Source of the DNA: Asterochloris sp. CNOR1
Taxonomy: Eukaryota; Chlorophyta; Trebouxiophyceae; Trebouxiales; Trebouxiaceae
Length of the DNA: 64,000 bases
Assembly: GCA_963969365.1 (NCBI GenBank)
Contig: OZ017762.1
Coordinates: 62,001-126,000, forward strand
Direction of reading: 5' to 3'
The notes beneath the pieces are model-generated. The model did not search any database. It was not told the DNA's origin and was given only the letters and a program-made list of their open reading frames with translations. Shown one piece after another: positions 53,751 through 64,000 of this stretch. Positions within the stretch are counted from its first letter, which is position 1. Every line of letters starts with the position of its first letter. The translations under genes and the position numbers were made by a program.

Positions 53751-56700
53751 TCAGAGGGCGCTTGTGACACTGGTCTGCGACCGTGGGGACCAGACGTAGT
53801 TGGCGTTCTTCACAAACCCATTCCTGGCCACCAGCTCATCGGACTGAGGAGGCCCGCGAGTGCCATACTTGTAGGGCAACAGGGGCACCTCACCCTTGTC
53901 AATGGCGTGCAGCAGGGGCGTGAACACTGCCCAGGCTGCCCGCAGTTCATCCCTGCATGTGGGCAGCAAAAGTCACAAAGCGCAGAAAGTGTACCATGTG
54001 CAAAATGCATGTTGCAGAGATAAAGCCCATCGTAACCCGCAATCCGGCAGCATGGGTCTGTTGGAGACCAGGGACGGTCAAATTGCAGGGTCACCCCTGC
54101 AGCATATGAGAACCTGCTGTCTGCCCTGAATCCAGAGCAAGCCCCCCAGTGCGCCCACCTGCGCACAAAGTGTTGCTGGTCGCCGCGAATGGCGTCCAGA
54201 ATCAAGCGCTCGTAGGCCTCAGGGATGTGAGTGTCCCCATACCGCTCCTTGTAGGTCAGGTCCATCTCACTGACCACAGGGGTGGCCTCTAGGCCAGGCT
54301 TCTTGACCACCTGCATCAGTGGCACATGTAAATTTAGGTCAGGTCCATCCCACCAGCCACAGGGGCAGCCCTGCTTGTTGAATTACCTGCATGCGTTGAC
54401 CCAATCTTGCTTCAATGGTCTTGCTACATAACACTCTGTGAAAGTTGAGAGGCCTCTCTTGGCACGGTCCAGACTTGCACTACAGCTTTGCCTGGCTGTT
54501 TCAGGTCACCTTTGTGGTGCTGTCGCTGCAAGCAACTGCAAACAGTAGCAAATGAAATGTGCTTGTACTGCGGAAAGGAGGTCTGCACATCTGGCCAACA
54601 GTAGCCGTATTGCAGGTTCTGCAAGCTAAACAGCGCCCCGTGCACGTCATGGCCCTGTATTGGCGAAGCCCAGTCCTCACTCACCATCTTCATGTAGACC
54701 GCCTCGTCGGGCTGCAGGCGGACCACTAGCTCATTCCGCAGGCTGTCCAGATCAGTGTTCATGTCTGCCGCTGGCGGCTTGAACTGGATCCGAATCTCTG
54801 CCTTGCGCTCGTTCAGCGCCTTGCCTGCCTTCAGGATGAAGGGCACGCCGTGCCACCTGCAGGTTGCATAGAGCAGTCCGTTAGAGCAGAAATGCAATTC
54901 CTAGCTAGTGCAGTAGAAGGCTGGGTACCAGGCTGGAGAGCATGCGAAGTTGTGAGAGTCACCTGCATGCCTGAGGCCATCAGCATGATACCATGACACC
55001 CAACTGTATTACGTGTTGAAAAGATGCACCAACATGCAGTCCTGCTCAGTGACGCCTCGCGCACACCTCCTGAACCCCCAGATTGTGTCTGAACAGGTCT
55101 CAGGCCCACCTCTCATTCCTGATGTGCAGCACGCAGGTGGCAAAGGTGGGCGTCTTGGAGTCGTTGGGGACGGTCTCGTCCTCCAAGTACCCTGGCTTCC
55201 CCCCAGCAGCTGCGTACTGCCCCAGGACAACTTCCTCAGCCCTTACTGGGGGGATGCACCGCAGCACTTTGACCTTTTCGTCGCGCAGGTCATCTGCGCG
55301 GTTGGACACGGGCTTCTCCATGCAGATCAGACTCAACACCTGCACACAGGGAGGGAGGGTGTCGATGGAGTGACAATTGGCACTGCAGTCATGCCGACAC
55401 AGGATGTGACTGCCCATTGCACAGGTGGCCCACACAATTGGAGATGACGTTCCCCATGCAGACTAGACTCAGGTCCTGCAGCCAGGATGTGGGAGCGTGA
55501 TAGAACAGAACTGCCTATTGTGCAGCTCATTTGCCCAGCTGCCCCAGGCTTCTGCATGCAGATGACACTGTGCACCTGCAGGAATTGGAGGGGAAGTCAG
55601 CCTTTGCAGCACCTTGACTGATGGTCATCCCAGTCATGCCCTTGCCTCTTGTGTATGCATATTGCTGAACAGCCAACAGGTGCACTTGGGCAGCCCCAAG
55701 CCTCTACAAAGTTGATCTGCATGAATTGACTCTGCATGACGTCTCGGATGCAGTAGATGTCACCCTAAGTTTGGCCATGCCTTGCGTGTCAGGCACCTAG
55801 CTGAGCAGCAGACAGGTGTGTGCATGGGCAATTACAAGCCTCTACGATGAAGCGCTGACCTGCATCAGGTGGTTCTGCATGACGTCCCGGATGATCCCAA
55901 ACTCATCAAAGTAGCCGCCGCGTCCCTCCGTGCCAAACGGCTCCTTGAAGCAGACCTGCACGTAAAACACGCCACAGCTCAGACACAGCAGGCCAGGCTT
56001 TAATCGCTCATTTTGCTTTCACAACCCTCCAACAGAGCCTCTCCTGCACATCCATGGCAGGGCTGAGCTTGTCTTGTATCAGACTAGAAGCCGCCACACC
56101 CCTCTGTCCTGTAAGGCGCCTCATAGCAGACGTCAACAGGCGCGATACTAGTGCTACAGCCAGCCTTGATGACCCTCAACATCCAGCAGCCTGAGCCAGA
56201 ATTTCAAAACCCACATTTCCCCACCTCTGCTGTCTAACCAGAAGCTTGCACGGGGCAGGGCACTGAAGATGTGCTGTATGTTTCACATGACTAAGACAGC
56301 CAAAAGCCTTAGCTTACCAAGTCAGGGCCGACCCACACAGCATGCCCTTCACCTAGCAACCCGCTCAAAATGCCTGAATGCCGGCAAGGCGCTGCACGTT
56401 CACATGGGGCTGTGCGCCACACCTTGAGTTTTACATTCTCAGCTGCCTCCCAGTGCTTTGGCGCTGCCACCAAGACCCCAGCCTCGAGAGGCGCAAGCCC
56501 TGGCTGCAAACCCCCATGGACACAGCTTGTTTCTGACAGACTCCTTCCCTGACATGAACACTGCTGCCAGTTGCTTGACACTGCCTGACAGCAGGGCCAG
56601 GCATACGGCCCCCTGGATCTCTCACACATGCGCCCAAAAAACATGGATTTGTCACACACCTGGACATTGGAGATGTGCTGCGCGTTCCACATGGGGCTGA

Positions 56701-59700
56701 GAAAGCGATTGGAGAAGCGCATGGTGATCATGTTCTGCATCATCTCTTTGCCAAGGTAGTGGTCAATCCTGCACGCACGTGAAGCAGATGTCTTGCTGAG
56801 GCTGGACTGCCTCGACCCAGGTAGCACTTCATCCTGCAGGAGTTTGTTCAGCTGCTCAAGCGAGCATGTGCTGCATAGTGAGGGCAGCGTACTCCTCAGG
56901 CAGCCCTGTCGGGCCGCCTGGAAGCAGATTGCCAGCTCCCTCTGCATGTCTCGCTCAGCAAAGCAAAACAGCACAGGCGCTGCACTGACAGCAGCAGTAT
57001 TGATGACCCAATGCGGAGCAAGAAGTGCAAGCTGCCCTGCTGCTTCACTCTGGCAGCAGAACGGCACACAACACCAGCCCTACAGAGCCATGAAAGAAAA
57101 GATAATAACCCGCCGCTCCTCACCGGTACAGGCGCTCCTCAGGGAACAGCTCATTGATCTGCTCTGCCAGCTTTTCGGAGGACTCCAGGTCCTGCAGCAG
57201 TGCACGGGTGAGCATACACAGGCCGCAACCAGCCATGCTGCCAGAGGGTTGCTTCTTTGCATCACTCCACGCAAAGAAGTCCAGTCTCATCATAAGCCCT
57301 GTAGATAGGGGCATGAACAACTCCCAACTTGTACAGCCAGCCTTCTAGAGGACAGCAGGTCCTGCAGATGCAGCACAGTCTTAAGTCATATTGCGTAAGC
57401 CCTGCAGCGTCACCAGCGCTACTGGCCATTGATTGCTGATCCTGCAGATGGGGTCTTTTGGAGCAATGTACAGCAACTCTCGAAGAAAATGGAGGGCCAA
57501 GGAGCAGCAGGAATGTCTGAGTCTGCTCCAATGAAGACTGCACAGCCCGGGAGCACGGCACTCAGGCGAATAAAGGCTCTACTGCAATGAGCACTGAACA
57601 TCACCACCCTGTCCGAACAGTATCTCGATGACCATTCAACACCACAACACATCTCAGCATGCACAGCCACTTGGCAGCACCACTGTGATAAAGGCTGATC
57701 TCTGACAGCCCAGACCCTGTAGCTCCGACCGCATGCGAGGACATCAAACTAAACATCGCACACATGTTGCCAGAGGGCTCAACGACTACCCAGAGCCTGC
57801 AAACAGCTCAGCAAACACAGCCCCCTCCCACAGCACCCACTGCGCCATTGGGCTTCTCTCTGACAGCCCAGAGCCCGCAGCCCCAAGGGGATGCAAGGGG
57901 AGAAGAGGAAATGCACACACCTTGCCAAAGGGCTTTTCAATGACCACCCTGAAGAAGCCCTTGCTCTCGTCGCGCTGGAAGCAGCTGTCATGGATGCCCT
58001 TGCAGACCTGCAGAGAACCCACTACACTGAGTCATCCCACATCTCAGGTAGACATTGACCGAACCAACAGTTTGTCTGCTTGAATGCTGGATAGATCGCC
58101 AGCACAGGCCATGACCTGTGCAGGTGGCTGCCACCAAGTGCCACACAAGCCAGCCGTCCAGGTAGCAGCTAGACAAGCAAGGGCTGAAAAAGCAAATCAA
58201 CTCCACTCAAACCATGCTGCTGCTGGCTGCAGTGTTCCAATCTGGCCATGGCGCACCAGCAGAGCTCATCTGGGTTGCACTGAGGGGTGCAAGTCGAGCT
58301 GGGTGCAAGCCACATCAGCCAAAGCCCCCTCAGGTAACCCCAAAGGCCAGCTCGCACAGCAACTCTTGACACAGCAGCTCACCTGGGAGTACCCAGAGGA
58401 GGGAAAAGCAAGGCAGATCAGGCCACTGCTGAGAGCAGTGTCCAGTCTCGCTGACACGCAGCGGGTCCACCCCAAACTCACCTGGGGGTACACCGAAGGG
58501 GGCAGTGCAAGGTAGAACAGGCGGTGATTTTTGTCCCCTTTCTCCTGCTCCTCCAGCGCTTTATTCAGCTGCAGACAAGTGTGACATGGGTTGGCCCTGA
58601 TCTCAGGTCCTACGCGCTGCACCCCTCTAGACCAGAGATGCCTGTGCAAAGCATGGTGTCCAGCCTCCACTGCAGGAGCTTTGCTGGGGCCCCTTAATAA
58701 CTGCAGGGCTTGCTGCCCGAGCGCATGACAGCTCCCCCAGCGCTTTGTCAGCTGTAGGCAGCCGTGACATGGGCTGGTTCAGGTCAAATCCTCTGCTCAT
58801 TTGTTTTGCTGGACACAGCTGTTTCGGTTATGTGTCCACCTGCAGGCAGTAGGACTTTGGCTGTTATGAGGAGTCCGCTCTGATGGTGCATGCCTTGTTG
58901 CCTGAGCACATACTCCCCCAGCGCTCTGTCCAGCTGCAGTCAGCACGGACATGGCATTTGAAGGTGCCTCAGTGCTGCAAGCTCGCTGCCTGAGATTTCT
59001 CCTTGTCAGTCTCCTCCAGCACGTTTCTCAGCTGCAGGCAGCAGCAACACATATCGTCAGAGATATCCTCCAGCAGCAGTTGCCAGGGGGCAAGCCTGCT
59101 GAGAGGCGCCACTAAGGTGCTTGCTCCTGAGCTTCGCATGCGCCAACGCAGTACCTCAACAAGGGTTGCACAGCCTCATTGCTGCCATATGAGACGCAGC
59201 TCTGTGCGCACGCCTTCAGCACCTCTGTTCGCTGCAGCAGGCGGGCACTTGAGTTGGGGTCAGCATGATGCACCGCTGCTGCACAGCAGATGCATGTTGC
59301 CCTGCTTCAAGCGTCCTCCCTGTCACCAGCGGCAGCCACACACTGCTGGCCAGCAGATGCTGCCTGCGCCAGCACTGGCCCGCGCATGCAGAGCTCTCAG
59401 AGCACAGGCCCTGCAGTGACTGCATCCAGCTGCAGCTGACAGTGAGAGCAGGTCAGGAGTGCTGCAGAGGTATAACGTGTCCTGCCGCGAGGGGCTGTGG
59501 CAGGTGCTTCTGGCAAGAGCCTGCATGCACTGGCACTCCCTGAGCGAGCAGCCCTGTGACGAGCACCTGCCACAGCCAGGGCAGTCATCATGCTGCTCAG
59601 CACAAACAGCCCCAGCATTGGCCTAAGCTCACGTCGCGGGCCCTCAGCAGACTGAGCCCTGCTCTGCTGCATACGCCATGACCATTGCAGCCAAGGTAAG

Positions 59701-60395
59701 GCATGCAGACCACGTCACAACTGCCTGTGCTTTGCTGCAGTGACCAGCAGGTTGATTAAAGGCGCCACTCAGCAGGAGCTGCAGACGCCATCATGGTCAG
59801 CGGCAGAGTCGAACATGGTTGGTCAGGGTCAGCTGCTCACAGCACGGTTGCCTCTGCCCAGCTGGAGACCTCAGCAGCCCGTGTGAGAGATGTTGCGCCG
59901 CAGATGCAGACTGTGGTGCATGCGTCATCACTGCCTGAGCCCATGCGACGCAATTGACACCCCCTGGCCTAAAGACAACTCAAAGGCTGCAATCCTGGAC
60001 ACGGCACCATGGCCTGAGGTGCACATACATTGGAGGAAACCCTGGGCATGAACACACAATACAGGGCTCACCTTCTGGTAGCCCTCTGACCCATCGTACT
60101 GCCCAGCAATGTACTTAATCTTGGAAAGGAACTCATCCTGGTCCTTGCCCTCGCCAATGCCTGGCTTGATCTTCTTGCGCAGATCATCATCACTCAACTT
60201 GCTTCTCGCATATCCAAAGATGAGTGTGTCCTCCGGCAGGAACCTGCAGACGGCTGCCAAAGGTGAGATGCTGGACCACATCACAGCATGCATCGCTGAT
60301 GTCACTCACCCCCTCTCAAATAATGTGTACAGGGCGGGGAATGTCTTTTTCTTTGCCAAGTCCCCAGATGCCCCCAGCACTATAATCGAGAGCAT
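53751..60395 (-). CDS. G6PD: Glucose-6-phosphate 1-dehydrogenase, cytosolic type
   Basis: First enzyme of the oxidative pentose phosphate pathway; makes NADPH and 6-phosphogluconolactone. Eleven exons join in frame to 486 residues: 60395-60310, 60243-60072, 58568-58482, 58007-57921, 57191-57124, 56768-56660, 55955-55860, 55339-55110, 54856-54685, 54310-54159 and 53952-53751. Landmarks: NADP-binding [32 protein letters not shown], the active-site RIDHYLGKE (first residue split across an intron) with catalytic histidine, [20 protein letters not shown] and [14 protein letters not shown]. It lacks the Cys-containing N-terminal extension of redox-regulated plastid forms, so a cytosolic role is inferred. 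The ATG at 60395 places GASGD only 7 residues from the N-terminus, about 30 fewer than in most homologues; a small upstream exon or an in-frame extension back to a CTTAG-like acceptor near 60434 cannot be excluded. Confidence 0.96.
55310..55890. repeat. G6PD: Acceptor and donor echoes in a G6PDH intron
   Basis: Acceptor edge of exon 55339-55110 (CTCCATGCAGATCAGACTCA then ACACCTGCA) recurs at about 55452-55485 (CCCATGCAGACTAGACTCAG) and 55549-55580 (CTGCATGCAGATGACACTGT). At the other end of the same intron the donor region of exon 55955-55860 (TCTGCATGACGTCCCGGATG at 55871) is echoed near 55728 (TCTGCATGACGTCTCGGATG). Confidence 0.85.
57600..57960. repeat. G6PD: Donor-edge echoes of the EKPFGK exon in G6PDH
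   Basis: Donor edge TTGCCAAAGGGCTTTTCAAT-GACCACCCTG at 57922 has a degraded copy at about 57768-57805 (TTGCCAGAGGGCTCAACGAC-TACCCAGAG) and a weaker trace near 57613-57640. Confidence 0.65.
58360..59040. repeat. G6PD: Donor echo and four-copy acceptor echo around G6PDH exon 3
   Basis: Acceptor edge CTCCAGCGCTTTATTCAGCT-GCAG (58551-58573, codons LNKALE plus the AG) recurs at about 58734-58758, 58914-58940 and 59012-59039, each keeping CAGCTG or CAGCTGCAG and, in the first two, GACATGG downstream. On the donor side CTCACCTGGGGGTACACCGA (58478) is echoed at 58380 as CTCACCTGGGAGTACCCAGA, so [13 protein letters not shown] has a ghost reading roughly [13 protein letters not shown]. Confidence 0.9.
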
Positions 60396-60551
60396 TGCAG
60401 TCTTACCAGCCAGCGTAATTATATTGACCTAATTACTAAATCCCAGGGCTGTTCACATCAGGCACAGGTGTCAAGAAAAATGGATCTCTCACTCCAGTGC
60501 TGCCTACAAGTGTTGTACATTCAGAACATTCAGAACATTCCCTCCCTCAAG

Positions 60552-63500
60552 TCACTTGCTGTTGTTTGTTTGTGCTGCAGTGGTCGGAGGTACAGCATCT
60601 GGATCATCATGCCGAGCGAAGCGCCCCCCCACACCTGCAACACAGTGTGCATGGGGATTGAGCACTCACCACATGTTAGGTGCAGCAGGACACCCCAGCA
60701 GGGAGCACTGATGCTGAGGCACAGCAGAGCATTCGGGCAAGACGCTCATACTCTGTGGGATAGCTCAGAATGTCATGGCCACGCATCAAAGCACCTTTTG
60801 AGCTCAGGCACAGCATGAAACTGACAAGGCAGCAGCGCCTTACGTTTACGCTTATCCGCCAAGTCCTTTCTGCACACATAGCTGATACGCCGAGAGAAGT
60901 TCCGGGCGTTGCGTTTCTGACGGTACCTGCACACGCCCAGACGTCTGTTTGTTCCCCTGAACATCGCGCATGGGCCCTTGCTTGGGACTGTCGCCCCCCT
61001 GACACTGCCTTACTGATGGTACCCCCTGATGGCCACCATCCTGTTGATCCCTCAAGCAGTGTGTGCTTGGGAGTGTCATCGCCAGGCATGTCCCCTTGCA
61101 GCTCTGCTGGCATGCAGGGGACTCTGCATGCTTGCAGGCTGCTGCCTCAAGCACCAGCCAGCTCCTGTTGATCCCTGAAACAGTGTGTGCTTGGGAGTGT
61201 CATCGCCAGGCATGTCCCCTTGCTCTGCTGGCATGCAGGGGACTCTGCATGCTTGCAGGCAACGAGGCCATGGGCACAGAACACAAAGTATATTTCACAG
61301 ACTGTGACCGGCGCTGCCTGCAGTGTCTGTGGGCCCAGCAAGGACGCTGCGCTCCTGGAGGGCTCCAAGATGTTCATTAAGGTAGGCCTGGCCTACTGTG
61401 AGCAGCCTGTGACCCAGAAGGCTGCCTGCTGTCTCAACCTCACAAGAGGCTGAGGCTTACTCCTGCATTGTGGCTGGTGTAGGTACCTGCTTATCAAGAC
61501 AATTATCTTGTTCGTTGACAAGGCAGCCCCCAATAAGCAGGACACACAGTGTCCCGCAGTCCTGGCGACCCCCTGCATGTGTTCGAAAAGCACCAGCCAG
61601 CTCAGCTGACACAGCACAGACCTCAGATTGACCTGCCCAGCAGCTGCTTGCTTGGAAGCTGCTCAACGGGACCACTGGCAGAGGCACAGCTGTATGTACC
61701 TTACAAGGTTTGCAAACTGCCAAATGGAGGCTGCTCCCCCCACCCGCTCCGTCCATCCAGACGAATCAAACCTCATCACCCTGGCAGACTGCTGCTGCAA
61801 AAGCTGCTCAGTCCCACCATGGAGCCCAGCCACAGGAGCCAAGCAGGGCGCCACCTCAACACCTTCGCAGCCTGCTGCTGCCCGTCAGCCCTCCCCTACT
61901 CACGCCACCTCACCCAGCCACTTCAACTCTCAGCAGGGCCCCACCTCATGACTTTGGCAGCCCTCTCTTGCAGAAACTCCTCACTCCTCCCATTGGGCCC
62001 CAGCGAGCTCAGCTCCAGGGCCGACCTGCTGCGCTGCATACCTCCCCCCGGGCCTTCAGAACAGGGCGGCGGCTGGCGATGCAGCAGCTGCGGCGGATGC
62101 TGCTGCTGGGGCTGCTGAAGCTGCTGCTGTGGCTGGAGGCAGCCAGTGTCCACCACGGCAGGAGGCTGGTGCCCAGGCACCTGGAAACGAAGCAAGGCAA
62201 TCAGATTTTGGAGGACTAGGCATCTGCAGGGACTGAATCTGCGCTGGGGCTGGAGGTGGCCGGTACCCACCACCACAGGGGCCTAACGCCCAGGCACCTG
62301 CAAGCGAAGAAGAAGAAGGAATAGAAGTTGCAAGGCTGCGCATCTGTTGGAGCTGCTGAGCTTGGGCTAGAGCTGGAGGGGGGTGGTGTCCACTGCTGCA
62401 GGGAGCCAAGGTTGGGCACCTGCACGGTAGTGATTAGAGATGTGACAAAGGCTGATCTTCACAAGCAGTGCTGAAGGGCCACGAAGCAAGCAAGTCAGGT
62501 GGGGACGTGTCTAAGTTTACCACTGCAGGGAGGGCGCCAGCATGGAAGTTGCTCGCATCTGCAGATGTGGCCTGCATTGGCTCCTTCTAGCGTAGTTCCA
62601 TGCACAGCACAGCTTCCAAAGCAAGACACCTGTCCTGCCCTGCAAAAGTTGACGACCAGGGCCCTTCATAACAGCTGGCCGTGACCATATGCTGCAAGGA
62701 GCTGCTACAAAAGTGATGCGCAGGTACCAGGCAGCCTCAATTCAGCTGATGTCTCAGCCTGCGCACAGGAAGCATTTCGCAGACAGCCATGATGTAGCCA
62801 CTTTTACCTTTGGTGCACGCAACAGGACACGCCAATATTTTTTCCCCAGATAGGTCAAGGAGTCAGCTCCTGGTGGCATGCTTTCTTGCCATTTAGTACA
62901 GGTTTCATAATCACCGCCCCCTGAGCAACTTCAACTGCCCCTGAGCATGTACGCCATCAGCAAGCCCATACTGCTTAAAGATGAGGCAGCTTGGTCCCTT
63001 GTCGGTGCCTGTAAACTTCCACGGCCTGCTGCTGGACCAGCGGAGGCGGTTGCAGGGACCCTGCTGCTGTGCATTGTGTCTGTTGTGGTGCACCGCACCG
63101 CCCAAAAGTCACCACTGCCCGCTGCTGAGCCATGGGGTGTTGGCTTGGGTCTGGTTGCAGCAAAGTCCAGCAGGCCTCTGATGAAGTGGAGCTAGGGCTA
63201 AGCAATGCCTCACGCTCACCATTGCCGCCTGCTGGGCCATGATGAGTGGCTCCACAGGGCTACAGCTGCAGCAAGCAGCCTGTGCCTGACAAGGCCCACG
63301 CCTAGTGCAACACACCAACCAGAACTCACCACCACCAGCTGCCGAGACAAGGGCGGGCCCATGAGGTCTCTGCCTGGAGGCGCTCAGAACTGCGCCACCC
63401 AAGGCACCACCGCTGCCTGCCACTGGGCCAGCCCCCCTGCGCCACTGCTGGGGACTCTTCCAGCAGCAAATTGCCTGGATGGGGCCACAGTAGCGCACTG

Positions 63501-63673
63501 CTTTGTGCTCACCATTGCCTGCTGCTGGGCCATAGGGGGCTGCTGCAGTGGTCCCGCCTGGAGGTGGAGAGGCTGCAGCGACCCAAACAGGGTGTCCCCG
63601 CCAACAGTGGAAGGCACTGTCTGGAACGGGGATGACGGCAGTTGCCTCGAGACCTCAGGTCCTAGTCTCGCAA
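60552..63673 (-). CDS. CCT-domain (CONSTANS/TOC1-type) protein, Gln-rich, 3' part
   Basis: CCT domains occur in plant and algal transcription regulators of light, clock, photoperiod and metabolism, where they mediate nuclear import and contact with NF-Y or DNA. Four exons are supported: 63673-63513, 62180-61945, 60926-60844 and 60634-60552; the last three are phase-consistent. Their junctions rebuild a full CCT motif: ERAAKVMR, then YRQKRNARNFSRRISYVCRK, then DLADKRKRVGGRFARHDD, ending 17 residues later. Upstream is Gln/Pro-rich (LQPQQQLQQPQQQHPPQLLH and GPLQQPPMAQQQAM), typical of activation regions. No B-box, response-regulator or GATA finger is visible here; such a domain could lie further 5', outside the window. 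Exons between 63513 and 62180 are uncertain because this intron is full of exon-edge echoes. Confidence 0.88.
61041..61260. repeat. 124-bp near-perfect tandem duplication in CCT-gene intron
   Basis: CTGTTGATCCCTCAAGCAGT at 61041 and CTGTTGATCCCTGAAACAGT at 61165 begin two copies that stay almost identical through GTGTCATCGCCAGGCATGTC and GGGGACTCTGCATGCTTGCA. This is among the youngest duplications in the window. Confidence 0.95.
61770..62430. repeat. Donor and acceptor echoes flanking the CCT-gene exon 62180-61945
   Basis: Donor side: the edge encoding EEFLQERAAKVMR (61945-61985) is echoed at about 61775-61825 (reading roughly EQLLQQQSARVMR) and 61855-61895 (QQQAAKVLR). Both lie in the intron that interrupts the CCT motif. 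Acceptor side: the edge encoding VPGHQPPAVVDTGCLQPQ (62130-62180) is echoed at about 62245-62300 and 62370-62420; the nearer copy has an in-frame stop, so it is not an exon. Confidence 0.9.
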
Positions 63674-63930
63674 CTGCAGTGTGAACACAGAGCATCAGGT
63701 GATGAGGTGGCATGGTGCCTTGCCTGCCTGTTGAGTGAAAGATTGCTGTCTGGAGTGCCCCCGATCTGGCTGCCTGGAAGTCCCAGGGCCTATCCCTGCA
63801 AGTGCACACGTCAAAATGAGTCCCTTGGTAGACCGATTGTGTGCTGAGTCAAGGGCGCTGTCCGGATGGGCAGAGGGTGCCTGAAGGCCTCAGGGCCCTG
63901 CCCCGTAACTGCACACAACAGCCAGACACT
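63100..63930. repeat. Donor and acceptor echoes flanking the CCT-gene exon 63673-63513
   Basis: Donor edge encoding PPMAQQQAM (63513-63540) is echoed at about 63213-63245 (reading roughly PLIMAQQAAM) and 63100-63135 (HPMAQQRAV). Acceptor edge (GACCTCAGGTCCTAGTCTCG then CAACTGCAGTGTG, 63652-63682) is echoed at about 63770-63806 and 63885-63925, spaced about 115-118 bases. Confidence 0.85.
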
Positions 63931-64000
63931 GTCAGAACAATGATTGCGGTGCCCCGAGGCCCAGGCCGCTCCAACTCAACACAGCAGCCGCCTTGAAGCT

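Noticed and set aside
53751-53760. C-terminal SAL of G6PDH as a peroxisomal targeting signal
   Set aside because: The second residue of a PTS1 tripeptide should be basic; alanine does not fit.
61260-61385. Possible exon on either strand (plus GPSKDAALLEGSKMFIK; minus LGPQTLQAAPVTVCEIYF)
   Set aside because: It lies in the intron that splits the CCT motif; neither frame joins in phase with neighbours or matches a family, and a B-box reading does not fit the cysteine pattern.
62230-62425. Additional Gln/Pro-rich exons of the CCT gene
   Set aside because: They are copies of the acceptor edge of exon 62180-61945; one carries an in-frame stop, so they are better explained as echoes.

Overview
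The window looks like nuclear DNA of a green alga (core chlorophyte, plausibly Trebouxiophyceae). It carries genes for photosystem I subunit PsaD, a plastid class I aldolase with a transit peptide, a CCT-domain regulator, and a tRNA for selenocysteine, which Chlamydomonas has and land plants lack. Genes are packed but intron-rich: GT-AG introns interrupt every protein gene, often at 300-1500 bases each, and TGTAA polyadenylation-type signals follow some stops. No transposase, reverse transcriptase, integrase, CRISPR array or phage gene was recognised.

Layout: 1-6108 minus, 5' part of the TRRAP/Tra1 scaffold; 7663-9940 plus, a membrane-anchored expansin-like double-psi beta-barrel protein; 10207-28866 minus, a complete ABCC (MRP-type) transporter in about 29 exons; 30175-35458 plus, a family-92 glycosyltransferase; 36605-40332 minus, chloroplast fructose-bisphosphate aldolase; 40676-40762 plus, tRNA-Sec; 41863-44776 plus, PsaD; 44959-48761 minus, proteasome alpha subunit (PSMA7/PAD type); 49114-50117 minus, 3' part of an unrecognised Cys-rich zinc-binding protein; 50912-51138 plus, part of an unrecognised gene; 53751-60395 minus, cytosolic-type glucose-6-phosphate dehydrogenase; 60552-63673 minus, 3' part of a Gln-rich CCT-domain protein. 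For TRRAP, GT92, aldolase, PsaD, proteasome, G6PDH and CCT I checked by hand that exon phases join without a frame break.

Functionally the genes are mostly unrelated housekeeping genes. Aldolase and PsaD are divergent, both serve photosynthetic metabolism, and share an upstream region of about 1.5 kb that also holds the tRNA-Sec gene. G6PDH lies only 157 bases downstream of the CCT gene on the same strand.

The most unusual feature is not a gene. Almost every intron examined contains one to three degraded copies of the END of a neighbouring exon, including its splice acceptor or donor. I call these exon-edge echo arrays. They occur in at least eight unrelated genes here. They suggest that introns in this genome grow by tandem duplication of segments spanning exon-intron junctions, with the extra copies then decaying.
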